A stretch of 64,000 bases of DNA from Azospirillum sp. GTDB taxonomy: Bacteria; Pseudomonadota; Alphaproteobacteria; Azospirillales; Azospirillaceae. The stretch's first letter is position 1, and each line of letters starts with the position of its first letter. Position numbers and translations under genes: made by a program. Of this stretch, positions 38,642-50,153 are shown piece by piece. The DNA is taken from positions 1 through 64,000 of the forward strand of contig JAIXPD010000031.1 of NCBI GenBank assembly GCA_027486405.1, written 5' to 3'. The notes under the pieces are model-generated. The model searched no databases, was not told the DNA's origin, and was given only the letters and a program-made list of their open reading frames with translations.

Positions 38642-39916
38642 ATGCTGCTGCGCTTTGCTTGTTCCAATTTCCGCTCGATCAAGGAAAAGCAGGAAATCCT
38701 GTTCACCGCCGCCAAGCATGTGAAGGAGCATGACGAGGCCGCGCGAACGGTGAACGGCCTGTCCAAACAGCGCGTGCTGCCGGTGGTTGCGCTGTACGGC
38801 GCGAATGCGTCCGGCAAATCCAACATGCTGAAGGCGCTGGAGTTCCTGAAACGGGCGGCTCTGCGGTCGCATGTTGATTGGGAAAAGGGAATTGACCGGC
38901 AACCCTTCCGTTTGGATCCAGCCTGGAAAGATGAACCATCGTCGTTTGAGATCGACTTTCTGGTCGATGGCGTTCGCTATCACTATGGCTTTGTCTGCGA
39001 TGACGAAGTTGTGCGGGAGGAATGGCTGTATGCGAAGCCGCCTGGGCGTGTTTTGCAGACGTGGTTTAACCGCTCTATAGATGGGCAGGTCCATTATGGG
39101 AAGCATGTTCATGAATTTGGAAAGGTTTTGAGGGGAACTTTCTTTGAAAGAAACAAATCTCTAATTATTTCTCTTTTTATTCAAAGCGGATTGGGTAAGT
39201 CTGGGGTTATTTTTGAACTTTTCAGGAAGATCGTGCCGGATGACAGTCATTTTTCCGAGAGGGATTTTGTTGATTACTTCCGTGATGAGAAATTTTGGGA
39301 TCGTGTGTCTAAAATTTTGATGTTGGCTGACACGGGAATTGTTGCCGCTACAATTTCTTACGATAATGGGAAAGGGGTTGATTTAATAGATCTGGATACG
39401 CAAGATTTCTTTAGGGATATCATTCCCGAGACGAAAGCGGCGCGGGAAATATTTGGAAAATGGGATCCTGCATTTCAGCATTCTACAGGAGACCACAAGA
39501 TTTTTTTTTCGCCAAAAGATGAAAGTCGCGGAACAATGGAGTTGTTCTATAGGGCAATGGCTTGTTTTTCAGCGTTGGAGGAAGGAAAAACGCTCTGCAT
39601 CGACGAACTCGATTCCAGCCTTCACACGCTCCTGTCCCGTGCCATCATCCGCCTGTTCATGGATCCCAAGACCAACCCGAAAGGCGCTCAACTGCTGTTT
39701 ACCACGCATGACACAAACCTGTTGTCCACCGACGTGTTGCGGCGTGATCAGGTGTGGTTGACGGAGAAGGACCAGGGCGGGGCGACGCACAGCTACCCGT
39801 TGAGCGACTTCAAGACCAAGCCGACTGATGACATCGAGGCGGGCTATCTGGCTGGGCGCTTTGGCGCCATTCCCTATCTGCCGCCCTGGCGCTCCCTGAT
39901 CGGCGGAGAGGGGTGA
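38642..39916 (+). CDS. AAA15-type (OLD-like) ATPase, candidate defence protein
   Basis: A 424-residue ABC-like ATPase of the RloA/AAA15 type. It starts LLRFACSNFRSIKEKQEILF, as SMC/RecF-like heads do, has Walker A ALYGANASGKSNMLKALEF near residue 53 and Walker B KTLCIDELDSSLH near residue 320, followed by LLFTTHDTNLLS. Between them lies the variable middle. That middle (about 39060-39600) is strikingly AT-rich (16 G/C in the 60 bases at 39121-39180), while both ends are GC-rich like the host. RloB follows 5 bp later. Such ATPase plus small-partner pairs act in phage defence; that role is inferred here. Confidence 0.85.
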   Translation: MLLRFACSNFRSIKEKQEILFTAAKHVKEHDEAARTVNGLSKQRVLPVVALYGANASGKSNMLKALEFLKRAALRSHVDWEKGIDRQPFRLDPAWKDEPSSFEIDFLVDGVRYHYGFVCDDEVVREEWLYAKPPGRVLQTWFNRSIDGQVHYGKHVHEFGKVLRGTFFERNKSLIISLFIQSGLGKSGVIFELFRKIVPDDSHFSERDFVDYFRDEKFWDRVSKILMLADTGIVAATISYDNGKGVDLIDLDTQDFFRDIIPETKAAREIFGKWDPAFQHSTGDHKIFFSPKDESRGTMELFYRAMACFSALEEGKTLCIDELDSSLHTLLSRAIIRLFMDPKTNPKGAQLLFTTHDTNLLSTDVLRRDQVWLTEKDQGGATHSYPLSDFKTKPTDDIEAGYLAGRFGAIPYLPPWRSLIGGEG

Positions 39917-39921
39917 AGGCG

Positions 39922-40569
39922 ATGGCACCGAAACGCACGTTGCCGAAAATCGAGCGGGCCACCGCCTCGGCCACGCCGCAGAAGACCATCGTTATCTTCT
40001 GCGAAGGCGAGAGGACCGAGCCGGACTATTTGGAGTCTTTCGCCGACGCCTGGAAAAACCCGCGCATCCTGGTTGAACCGAAGGGCGGGTTGGGGGATCC
40101 GAAGGATTTGGTGGGACTGGCGAAGGCACGGCGCGATCAGCTTCGCAAACAGGCGCGCCGGGATTCCCTGCGCGCCAACGATGAGGTCTGGTGCCTGTTT
40201 GACCGCGACAGCCATGAACGGGTGCATGACGCCCGGCAGCAGGCGCGCGATTCCGACATTCCCATCGGCTTCTCGAACCCCTGCTTCGAGATTTGGGCGC
40301 TGTTCCATTTCCAGTGGTATGACAGCCAGATCGACCGGCGCGCCCTTCAAAAACTGCTGCGCAATCATCTGCCGAACTATCACCATTCCGACCATCCGGT
40401 CTTTGACCACGCGCTGATGAAAGACCTCTACGCCACCGCCAGGAAGAACGCCGAACGCAGTTTGCGCGAACGCGATGGTGAGGGTAAACCCAACGGCAAT
40501 CCTTCCACTGACGTCTTTGTCCTGCTGGACGAAATTCGTGGTTCCAACAACGCTTCGATGCGCCGCTGA
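39922..40569 (+). CDS. RloB family protein, TOPRIM-like
   Basis: A 215-residue RloB-like protein, a family first noted inside type I restriction loci. IVIFCEGERTEPDYLESFADAW gives an EGxxTE motif and DEVWCLFDRDSHE a DxDxH-like motif; together with SNPCFEIWALFHFQW these suggest a TOPRIM-type nuclease core. It would be the effector controlled by the ATPase encoded immediately upstream. The ATG at 39922 is preceded by GGAGAGG; a GTG at 39913 overlaps the ATPase stop. Confidence 0.85.
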   Translation: MAPKRTLPKIERATASATPQKTIVIFCEGERTEPDYLESFADAWKNPRILVEPKGGLGDPKDLVGLAKARRDQLRKQARRDSLRANDEVWCLFDRDSHERVHDARQQARDSDIPIGFSNPCFEIWALFHFQWYDSQIDRRALQKLLRNHLPNYHHSDHPVFDHALMKDLYATARKNAERSLRERDGEGKPNGNPSTDVFVLLDEIRGSNNASMRR

Positions 40570-40595
40570 GCCTTTCTCTGAGGAATTTGTCTCCC

Positions 40596-44087
<3,492 letters not shown>

Positions 44088-44096
44088 GGCCCGCAA

Positions 44097-44137
44097 CCAC
44101 CGCCCGCCCATCCTGTGTTAGGATGGGTGGGCGGTGG
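44097..44137 (+). terminator. Terminator after metH
   Basis: A long stem of 18 bp (CCACCGCCCGCCCATCCT paired with AGGATGGGTGGGCGGTGG, one G-U) with a 5-base loop, starting 9 bp after the metH stop. It overlaps a possible GTG start for the next gene, so that start is unlikely. Confidence 0.85.
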
Positions 44138-44157
44138 CAACCCGGATGGTGGTGGGC

Positions 44158-44481
44158 ATGGCGGTGGTCGATGACGAAAAGCTGCGCATCCTGCTGGACC
44201 GGATCATCCCGGCGCTCAAGCCGGAGGCCGTCTATCTGTTCGGCAGCCGGGCGCGCGGCGATTGCCATGAAGACAGCGATTACGATCTGCTGGTGATCGT
44301 CCCCGACGATACGCCCAAGGAACGGCGCAGTCTGCGTTGGGCGTTTGCGGCCAACCGTGACACCGGCGTTCCGGCGGACATCGTTCCCTGCTCCAGAACC
44401 GGATTCGAACGCTACAAGGATTCGGTTGGCACGCTGTGTTACGAAGCCAACCACAACGGCGTCCGTGTCTATGGAGCGTGA
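44158..44481 (+). CDS. MNT-type nucleotidyltransferase (HEPN/MNT antitoxin)
   Basis: A 107-residue minimal nucleotidyltransferase. IIPALKPEAVYLFGSRARGDCHEDSDYDLLVIV contains the GSxxxGxxxxxSDxDLL catalytic signature. In HEPN/MNT modules this protein neutralises the HEPN ribonuclease, in known cases by adding AMP to it. Its 3' end overlaps the start of a HEPN reading frame by 11 bp, the usual arrangement, but that partner is broken here. ATG at 44146 is an alternative start. Confidence 0.85.
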   Translation: MAVVDDEKLRILLDRIIPALKPEAVYLFGSRARGDCHEDSDYDLLVIVPDDTPKERRSLRWAFAANRDTGVPADIVPCSRTGFERYKDSVGTLCYEANHNGVRVYGA

Positions 44482-44630
44482 CGTCGTCCGATCCTGGATC
44501 GCGGTGGCCAGCAACGGATCTGTTTGACGGTCCGCCTGATGATCCCACGGTTGAGGAGGTTGTTGGCTGGTTGGGCGAGATTGAGACCGTGCGCGCCGAC
44601 ATCCTGTGCTTTTTGGGATTTGCCGAATGA
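44471..44630 (+). pseudogene. HEPN-domain toxin remnant, internally deleted and frameshifted
   Basis: The frame starts MERDVVRSWIAVASN, a typical HEPN N-terminus, then hits a stop after three more codons. Dropping one G at about 44516 restores a frame that reads on through DPTVEEVVGWLGEIETVRAD, a HEPN-like C-terminus, to a stop at 44630. Even when repaired the protein would be only 52 residues against about 130 for the family, and the RxxxxH region is missing. So the gene has lost its middle and its frame. The MNT partner upstream is intact. The identity as HEPN rests mainly on position and the two short ends. Confidence 0.6.
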
Positions 44631-45136
44631 CCACCCCCGCACCGCTCACCCTGCACAGCGCCACCGTCCGGCCGGAGTGGATCGACTACAACGGTCACAT
44701 GAACGTGGCCTATTACCTGCTGGCCTTCGATCAGGCGACCGACGCGGTGCTCGACCATCTTGGTTTGGGGCGGGCCTATGTCGCGGCGGAACAGCGGTCC
44801 CTTTTCGTCGTCGACGCGCATTTGACCTACGCGCGGGAGGTGGTGGAGGGCGATCCGTTGCGCTTCACCTCGCTGGTGCTGGGGGCGGACGGCAAGCGGC
44901 TGCACCTGTTCCACCAGATGCACCACGCGGGCGATGGGGCGCTGGCGGCGACGGCGGAATTCATGCTGTTGCACGTCGATCTGACGACGCGGAAATCCTG
45001 CCCCTTTGAACCGACCCCCGCCGCCGCGCTGGCCGCGTTGGCGGCGGCGCACGCCCTGTTGCCGCGCCCGCCGCAGGCGGGGCGGGCGGTGCGCGGCCTT
45101 GTGTCCGCGTCCGAACTCCCCATCTCAGGGGGATGA
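44627..45136 (+). CDS. Thioesterase family protein (hotdog fold, betainyl-CoA thioesterase-like)
   Basis: A 169-residue hotdog thioesterase. VRPEWIDYNGHMNVAYYLLAFDQATDAVLDHLGLG has the DxNGHMN catalytic segment and closely recalls the thioesterases of carnitine catabolism that hydrolyse betainyl-CoA. No other carnitine genes are present, so the substrate is open. The ATG overlaps the end of the HEPN remnant and the stop overlaps the next start by 4 bp. Confidence 0.87.
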   Translation: MTTPAPLTLHSATVRPEWIDYNGHMNVAYYLLAFDQATDAVLDHLGLGRAYVAAEQRSLFVVDAHLTYAREVVEGDPLRFTSLVLGADGKRLHLFHQMHHAGDGALAATAEFMLLHVDLTTRKSCPFEPTPAAALAALAAAHALLPRPPQAGRAVRGLVSASELPISGG

Positions 45137-45636
45137 TGCAGCGACCTTTCCCCACCCTGGTGTTTGGGCTGTTCCTGGTGACGGTCTCCGGCGCGGCGCA
45201 GGCCGATTGCAACGGGGTGGCGCAGGCGGGTGTGGTCTGGCGGCGCTGCGCCTTTGACGGGCAGGCGATGTCGGGCGCGCGCCTGACCGGGGCGATGCTG
45301 CGCGACAGCACCTTCCAGCGCGCCGACCTGACCGGGGCCGACCTCAGCGACGCCGACGGCTACCGCGCCAAATTCATCAGCGCGACGCTGGTTGGCGCGC
45401 GTTTGGACCGGGCGCGTCTGATCGAGGTCGATTTCACCCGCGCCGACCTGACCAGGGCCTCCCTGCGCGACGCCGATTTGCGCAACGCCAAATTGGTGGG
45501 TGTGTCGCTGGCCAACGCCGACCTGACCGGGGCAAAGCTGGGTGGGGCCGATCTGCACAACGCCGATCTGTCCGGCGCGCGCTGGATCGACGGAGCGCGG
45601 CTGTGCGCCCCCCATTCGGTTGGGGAGTGCAACTGA
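45133..45636 (+). CDS. Secreted pentapeptide-repeat protein
   Basis: A 167-residue protein with a signal peptide (FPTLVFGLFLVTVSGAAQA, cleavage before DCNG) and about 18 A(D/N)LXX repeats from residue 45 to 150, such as FQRADLTGADLSDADGYRA and LANADLTGAKLGGADLHNADL. It likely folds as a short beta-helix in the periplasm. Cysteines near both ends could cap it. It is translationally coupled (ATGA) to the thioesterase gene. Function unknown. Confidence 0.85.
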   Translation: MMQRPFPTLVFGLFLVTVSGAAQADCNGVAQAGVVWRRCAFDGQAMSGARLTGAMLRDSTFQRADLTGADLSDADGYRAKFISATLVGARLDRARLIEVDFTRADLTRASLRDADLRNAKLVGVSLANADLTGAKLGGADLHNADLSGARWIDGARLCAPHSVGECN

Positions 45637-45846
45637 AGCGGGCTTGGAGGGCGGCGTGTCCGCTCCCGATCCGCGCGCGCCAGGCCGCTCTGTCGAATTT
45701 ATCTCAACTGGCTGAACGGCCTATGACATTGGACTGTCCTGGCCAAATCGGAGCCTGACTATTGTTGGGGTGCGACTGTGAAGGAGTTCACTGCGGGCGG
45801 GGCATTGCGCGGGTATGTATCCGGAGTCGGATGATGGAGGCGCGTT

Positions 45847-46125
45847 ATGCTGATTTGCCGGAATGTGAAAGTGGATGGCCGTCGCACAAGCTTGCGGATG
45901 GAGCCGGAATTGTGGGATGCGGCGCAGGACATTGCCCAGCGTCGGGCCATGACCATTCACGCCTTGCTCACGGAAATCGATCAGACGCGCGGTGAAGCCC
46001 ATCTGACCGGGGCGCTGCGCGTCTACATCGTCGGCTATTACCGCCGTCTGGTCCGTGGCCTGGACAGCTATGGCATGACGCGGGCGGTGGAACGGGCCAT
46101 GCCCGCCGGTGCGACGATCCAATAA
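45847..46125 (+). CDS. Ribbon-helix-helix domain protein
   Basis: A 92-residue protein of the RHH_4 type. VKVDGRRTSLRMEPELWDAAQDIAQRRAMTIHALLTEID gives the beta-strand and two helices of a ribbon-helix-helix dimer. These proteins are widespread single genes in alphaproteobacteria. GATGGAGGCG precedes the ATG. It is likely a DNA-binding regulator, target unknown. The 210 bp upstream of it hold no gene that I can support. Confidence 0.88.
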   Translation: MLICRNVKVDGRRTSLRMEPELWDAAQDIAQRRAMTIHALLTEIDQTRGEAHLTGALRVYIVGYYRRLVRGLDSYGMTRAVERAMPAGATIQ

Positions 46126-46149
46126 GGCCGCACCCCCGCCCTGTCGCAC

Positions 46150-46176
46150 GGCCCCTTCCAGCGGAAGGGGCCTTTT
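46150..46176. terminator. Terminator between the RHH and hydrolase genes
   Basis: A perfect 10-bp stem GGCCCCTTCC / GGAAGGGGCC with a 3-base loop, followed on the plus strand by TTTTGCGTT. It sits between convergent genes and ends the RHH transcript most clearly. Confidence 0.88.
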
Positions 46177-46185
46177 GCGTTATGG

Positions 46186-46998
46186 TCAGGCGGCGACGGC
46201 ACCGGGCAGGGCGGTGGCCAGCCACGCCCCGACGCGCTCGGCGGCCCTTTGCCAGTCGCGTTCCAGCATCATGGCGTGGCCCAGACCGGGCAGGAACTGG
46301 GGCTGCACCCCCAGGGCGCGGGCGGTGGCCAGCACCTCCGTCCGGGGGAACAGCAGGTCCTGATCGGCCCCCAGCACCATCAGCGGCACGTCGCGCGGCG
46401 GCAGGACCGGGAAGGGGATCCACCCGCCGATTTCCGCCAGGATGCGGCGCGACTCCTCTTGCAGGAACGGTTCGTAGCGCGCGGCCTCCTCCGCCGGGGT
46501 GGAGTCGGAGAACATGGCGCGGCGCACCGCGCGCGGATCGACCGCCGCCGTGCCGAAGGTCATCAGCGTGGCCATCTGGCCCAGCACGTCCGGCGCGCGC
46601 CACGCCAGCCCCAGCGTGGACGACCACAGCCCGTGCGGCGGGGTGGAGGCCATCAGCACGGCGGCGGGAAAGCGGCGGCGCGCCAAGGCGCGTTGAACCA
46701 CGATGCCGCCCATCGAATGGCCGATCAGCACCGGCGGCACGGCGCAGCGCTCGGCCGCCGCCGCCAGCACGTCGTCGATGTAATCGGACAGGCCGAAGCC
46801 GTGCAGTTGCTCCCGCCCTTCGCTGCCGCCATGGCCGCGCAGGGACACGGCGTGCGCCTCCCACCCCTGGGCGGCGAACCAGGGCAGGAAATGGGCGTCC
46901 CAAATCCAGGCCCCGCTGAACGCGCCATGGACGAACAGCAGCGGGACCGGGCGGGCGGTTCCCGCCGGGCGGCGGGTGATGATTTCAAGCTGGGGCAT
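46186..46998 (-). CDS. Alpha/beta-hydrolase
   Basis: A 270-residue alpha/beta-hydrolase. VPLLFVHGAFSGAWIWDAHFLPWFAAQGW holds the oxyanion-hole HGAF, PPVLIGHSMGGIVVQRAL the nucleophile elbow GHSMG, VLGADQDLLFP the acid and PGLGHAMMLE the catalytic His. Substrate unknown. The ATG at 46998 gives a natural N-terminus (MPQLEIITRRP). An open frame continues to 47112, into the mobile element, and is not used. Confidence 0.9.
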   Translation of the reverse strand: MPQLEIITRRPAGTARPVPLLFVHGAFSGAWIWDAHFLPWFAAQGWEAHAVSLRGHGGSEGREQLHGFGLSDYIDDVLAAAAERCAVPPVLIGHSMGGIVVQRALARRRFPAAVLMASTPPHGLWSSTLGLAWRAPDVLGQMATLMTFGTAAVDPRAVRRAMFSDSTPAEEAARYEPFLQEESRRILAEIGGWIPFPVLPPRDVPLMVLGADQDLLFPRTEVLATARALGVQPQFLPGLGHAMMLERDWQRAAERVGAWLATALPGAVAA

Positions 46999-47104
46999 CG
47001 GGCAACCGGCGATCCTGTTTGGTGCAACGCAAAAAAGATGGCGCGGCACCGCAACCCTGTCCAGTCGGCATGACGTCCAGACGGCAAGGCGTGGGTCGAT
47101 CCCG

Positions 47105-47351
47105 CAGGGCAATCGCTTGAAGCACCGTGCACCCGGTCAAAACAAGAATGGACACGAATTTCACGGATTTTTTCACGGGTTTCGCGGAAGGCGCACCAGA
47201 GCTGCCCTGCTTGCGATCTTGCGACAAACCTCATGGCGGGGTGCAGGAGGCCATTGGAGGCGAAAATCCGTGCAATCCTTCCTTTTGTCCGTGAAATCCG
47301 CGTCCATTCTTGTTTGCGTGACGATGAGCGTTCGTTCAAGCGATTGCCCTG
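47105..47351 (+). mobile_element. 247-bp MITE-like element, family A (copy 2)
   Basis: The same length and the same perfect 17-bp inverted ends (CAGGGCAATCGCTTGAA) as the copy at 4680-4926, in the same orientation and with only scattered differences. It is flanked by the perfect 10-bp direct repeat GTCGATCCCG at 47095-47104 and 47352-47361. It lies in the 444-bp gap between the hydrolase and cobP, 91 bp before the cobP start. Confidence 0.95.
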
Positions 47352-47442
47352 GTCGATCCCGTGGCGGGTTTGACGGATCGGGCAGGGTTTGCGACAGTCC
47401 GCTCCCACCCGCCGCTTGCCCGCCCGCCGGAGATTCCTGCCC

Positions 47443-47991
47443 ATGACGACCGCTGTTTGCCCACCCCCCGACCTGACGCTGGTGCTGGGCGGCGCGCGGT
47501 CGGGCAAGAGCCGCTTTGCCGAGGGGCTGGTCACGGCGTTGGACGGGCCACGCGTCTACATCGCCACCGCGCAGGCCTGGGACCAGGAGATGGTCGACCG
47601 CATCGCCCAACACCGCAGCGATCGCGGGCCGCACTGGCGGACGGTGGAGGAGCCGCTCGACCTCTGCGGGGCCTTGCGCGCCCACGCGGCGGCGGGCGGC
47701 GGCCTGCTGGTCGATTGCCTGACCCTGTGGCTGACCAATCGCCTGCTCGCCGATGAGGACGCCGACATCGCCGCCGACACCGCCGCGCTCGTCGCCCTGC
47801 TGCCGACGCTGCCGGGGCGGGTGGTGCTGGTGTCGAACGAGGTCGGTTTGGGCATCGTGCCGGACAACGCGCTGGCCCGCCGCTTCCGCGACCACGCCGG
47901 GCGGCTGCATCAGGCCATCGCCGCCATTGCCCCCCGCGTCGTTCTGACCGTGGCGGGGCTGCCGATTTACGCAAAAGGACAGGCCCTGTGA
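47443..47991 (+). CDS. cobP: Bifunctional adenosylcobinamide kinase / guanylyltransferase
   Basis: A 182-residue CobP/CobU enzyme that phosphorylates adenosylcobinamide and adds GMP in nucleotide-loop assembly of cobalamin. LTLVLGGARSGKSRFAEGL is its P-loop, then RVYIATAQAWDQEMVDRIAQHRSDRG, LVDCLTLWLTNRL and LVSNEVGLGIVPDNALARRFRD. The stop overlaps the cobO GTG. The mobile element at 47105-47351 lies just upstream and may separate this operon from its promoter or leader. Confidence 0.95.
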   Translation: MTTAVCPPPDLTLVLGGARSGKSRFAEGLVTALDGPRVYIATAQAWDQEMVDRIAQHRSDRGPHWRTVEEPLDLCGALRAHAAAGGGLLVDCLTLWLTNRLLADEDADIAADTAALVALLPTLPGRVVLVSNEVGLGIVPDNALARRFRDHAGRLHQAIAAIAPRVVLTVAGLPIYAKGQAL

Positions 47992-48611
47992 CCGATCCCA
48001 CCGTTGATGAGGCGGAGATCAACCGCCGCCACGCCGAAAAAATGAAACGCCGCAAGGCGTTGCAGGATCGCGCCCTTGCCTCCAAAACCTTGGAGAAGGG
48101 CCTGTTGATGGTCCACACCGGCAAGGGCAAGGGCAAATCGACCGCCGCCTTCGGGTTGATGATGCGGGCGGTCGGCCATGGCATGCGGGTCGGCATGGTC
48201 CAATTCGTCAAGGGGGCCTGGTCCACCGGCGAAACCGTGGCGCTGGAGCGGTTCGACGATCTGGTCGATTTCCACACGATGGGGGAGGGCTTCACCTGGG
48301 ACACCCAGGACCGCGCCCGCGACATCGCCGCCGCGCAAGCGGCCTGGGATAAGGCCAAGGCGATGATGGAGGACCCGCGTTACCGCCTGATCGTGCTGGA
48401 CGAGCTGAACATCGCGCTGCGCATGGATTACCTGCCGGTGGACGAGGTGCTGGCGGTGTTCGCGGCGCGGCGGCCCGACCTGCACGTCTGCGTCACCGGG
48501 CGCAACGCCAAGCCGGAACTGATCGCCGCCGCCGACCTCGTCACCGAAATGACGCTGGTCAAACACCCGTTCGAGGCCGGGATCAAGGCCCAGGCCGGGA
48601 TCGAGTTCTGA
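47988..48611 (+). CDS. cobO: Cob(I)yrinic acid a,c-diamide adenosyltransferase
   Basis: A 207-residue CobA/CobO-type adenosyltransferase that attaches the 5'-deoxyadenosyl group to cobalt. [24 protein letters not shown] is the P-loop; [10 protein letters not shown] and [16 protein letters not shown] are typical. The GTG start overlaps the cobP stop, and cobQ starts 2 bp after its end. Confidence 0.96.
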   Translation: MTDPTVDEAEINRRHAEKMKRRKALQDRALASKTLEKGLLMVHTGKGKGKSTAAFGLMMRAVGHGMRVGMVQFVKGAWSTGETVALERFDDLVDFHTMGEGFTWDTQDRARDIAAAQAAWDKAKAMMEDPRYRLIVLDELNIALRMDYLPVDEVLAVFAARRPDLHVCVTGRNAKPELIAAADLVTEMTLVKHPFEAGIKAQAGIEF

Positions 48612-48613
48612 GC

Positions 48614-50119
48614 ATGGTCGCACCCGCTGGGGCCAAGCCGGGGCGCGCCATCATGCTCCAGGGGACCGGGTCGGACGTCGGCAAATCGCTGCTGGTGGCC
48701 GGGCTGTGCCGGGCGCTGACCCGGCGCGGGCTGACCGTGCGCCCGTTCAAGCCGCAAAACATGTCCAACAACGCCGCCGTCACCGCCGACGGCGGCGAGA
48801 TCGGGCGGGCGCAGGCGTTGCAGGCGCGGGCCTGCGGCGTTGCCCCCACCGTACACATGAATCCGGTGCTGCTGAAACCGCAGTCGGACATCGGGTCGCA
48901 AATCGTCGTGCGCGGCGTCGTGGTCGGGACCGCGCGGGCCGCCGATTATCAGGCGCGCAAGCGCGAGTGGCTCGGCACCGTGCTGGACAGCTTCGCCCGT
49001 CTGCGGGCCGAGGCCGACATCGTGGTGGTGGAGGGGGCGGGCAGCCCGGCCGAAGTCAATCTGCGCGCGGGCGACATCGCCAACATGGGCTTTGCCACCG
49101 CCGCCGGGGTCCCGGTGGTGCTGGTCGGCGACATCGACCGGGGCGGGGTGATCGCCAGCCTGGTCGGCACCCACGCCTTGCTGCCGGAGGAGGAGCGGGC
49201 GCGGATCAAGGGCTACGTCATCAACAAATTCCGGGGCGACGTCCGCCTGTTCGATTCCGGCCTGCGCATCATCACCGACCGCACCGGCTGGCCCAGTTTC
49301 GGCGTGGTTCCCTGGCTGAAGGAAGCGGCGACGCTGCCCGCCGAGGACGCGGTGGCGCTCGACCGGCCCCGGCCGCGTGGTGAGACTGGCAGCGGCGGCG
49401 CGCTGCGGGTGGTGGTCCCGATGCTGTCGCGCATCGCCAATTTCGACGATTTCGATCCGCTGGCGCAGGAACCGGGGGTCGAACTGCTGATGGTTCCGCC
49501 GGGCCGACCGCTGCCGGTCGCCGATCTGGTCATCCTGCCGGGGACCAAGGCGACCATCGCCGATCTGGCCTTTCTGCGCGCGCAGGGCTGGGACATCGAC
49601 CTGCTGGCCCACGCGCGGCGCGGCGGGCGGGTTCTGGGGATTTGCGGCGGCTATCAGATGCTGGGCCGGACCATCGCCGACCCCGACGGCATCGAAGGCC
49701 CGCCGGGCGAGGCCGCCGGGCTGGGGCTGCTTGCCGTCGACACGGTGCTGAAGGGGCCGAAGGTGCTGGAGGAGGCGCGCGGGGTGGAGCGCGCCACCGG
49801 CGCGGCGGTGTCCGGCTATGAGATGCACATGGGCCGCACGACGGGGCCGGATTGCGCCCGCCCGATGTTGGATCTGGGGGGGCTGGATCTGGATGGCGGG
49901 GCCAGCGACGGTGCCACCTCCGCCGACGGGCGGGTGCAGGGCTGCTACCTGCACGGCCTGTTCGCCGCCGACGGCTTCCGCGCCGCCTGCCTCGCCGGGT
50001 TGGGCGGAACGGCGTCCGGCCTGTCCTATGACGCGGCGGTGGAGGACGCGCTCAACGCCATCGCCGACCGTCTGGAGCGAGAGATGGACATCGACGCGAT
50101 TCTTGCGATGGCGGAATGA
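48614..50119 (+). CDS. cobQ: Cobyric acid synthase
   Basis: A 501-residue glutamine-dependent amidotransferase making four amidations of adenosylcobyrinic diamide. The synthetase half begins [23 protein letters not shown], with [22 protein letters not shown] and [11 protein letters not shown]. The glutaminase half has [17 protein letters not shown] with the nucleophilic Cys near residue 338 and the C-terminal [11 protein letters not shown]is. Last gene of the cobP-cobO-cobQ operon. Confidence 0.97.
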   Translation: MVAPAGAKPGRAIMLQGTGSDVGKSLLVAGLCRALTRRGLTVRPFKPQNMSNNAAVTADGGEIGRAQALQARACGVAPTVHMNPVLLKPQSDIGSQIVVRGVVVGTARAADYQARKREWLGTVLDSFARLRAEADIVVVEGAGSPAEVNLRAGDIANMGFATAAGVPVVLVGDIDRGGVIASLVGTHALLPEEERARIKGYVINKFRGDVRLFDSGLRIITDRTGWPSFGVVPWLKEAATLPAEDAVALDRPRPRGETGSGGALRVVVPMLSRIANFDDFDPLAQEPGVELLMVPPGRPLPVADLVILPGTKATIADLAFLRAQGWDIDLLAHARRGGRVLGICGGYQMLGRTIADPDGIEGPPGEAAGLGLLAVDTVLKGPKVLEEARGVERATGAAVSGYEMHMGRTTGPDCARPMLDLGGLDLDGGASDGATSADGRVQGCYLHGLFAADGFRAACLAGLGGTASGLSYDAAVEDALNAIADRLEREMDIDAILAMAE

Positions 50120-50125
50120 GCGCGA

Positions 50126-50146
50126 TCCGAAAGGCATCGTTTCGGA
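50126..50146. terminator. Short hairpin between convergent cobQ and cbiB
   Basis: TCCGAAA and TTTCGGA arms of 7 bp with a 7-base loop, 7 bp after the cobQ stop. A weak but well-placed bidirectional terminator candidate. Confidence 0.45.
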
Positions 50147-50153
50147 ACCGGAT

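Noticed and set aside
44134-44157. GTG start at 44134 for the MNT gene
   Set aside because: It lies inside the 3' arm of the metH terminator; later ATGs at 44146 or 44158 give a family-length protein.
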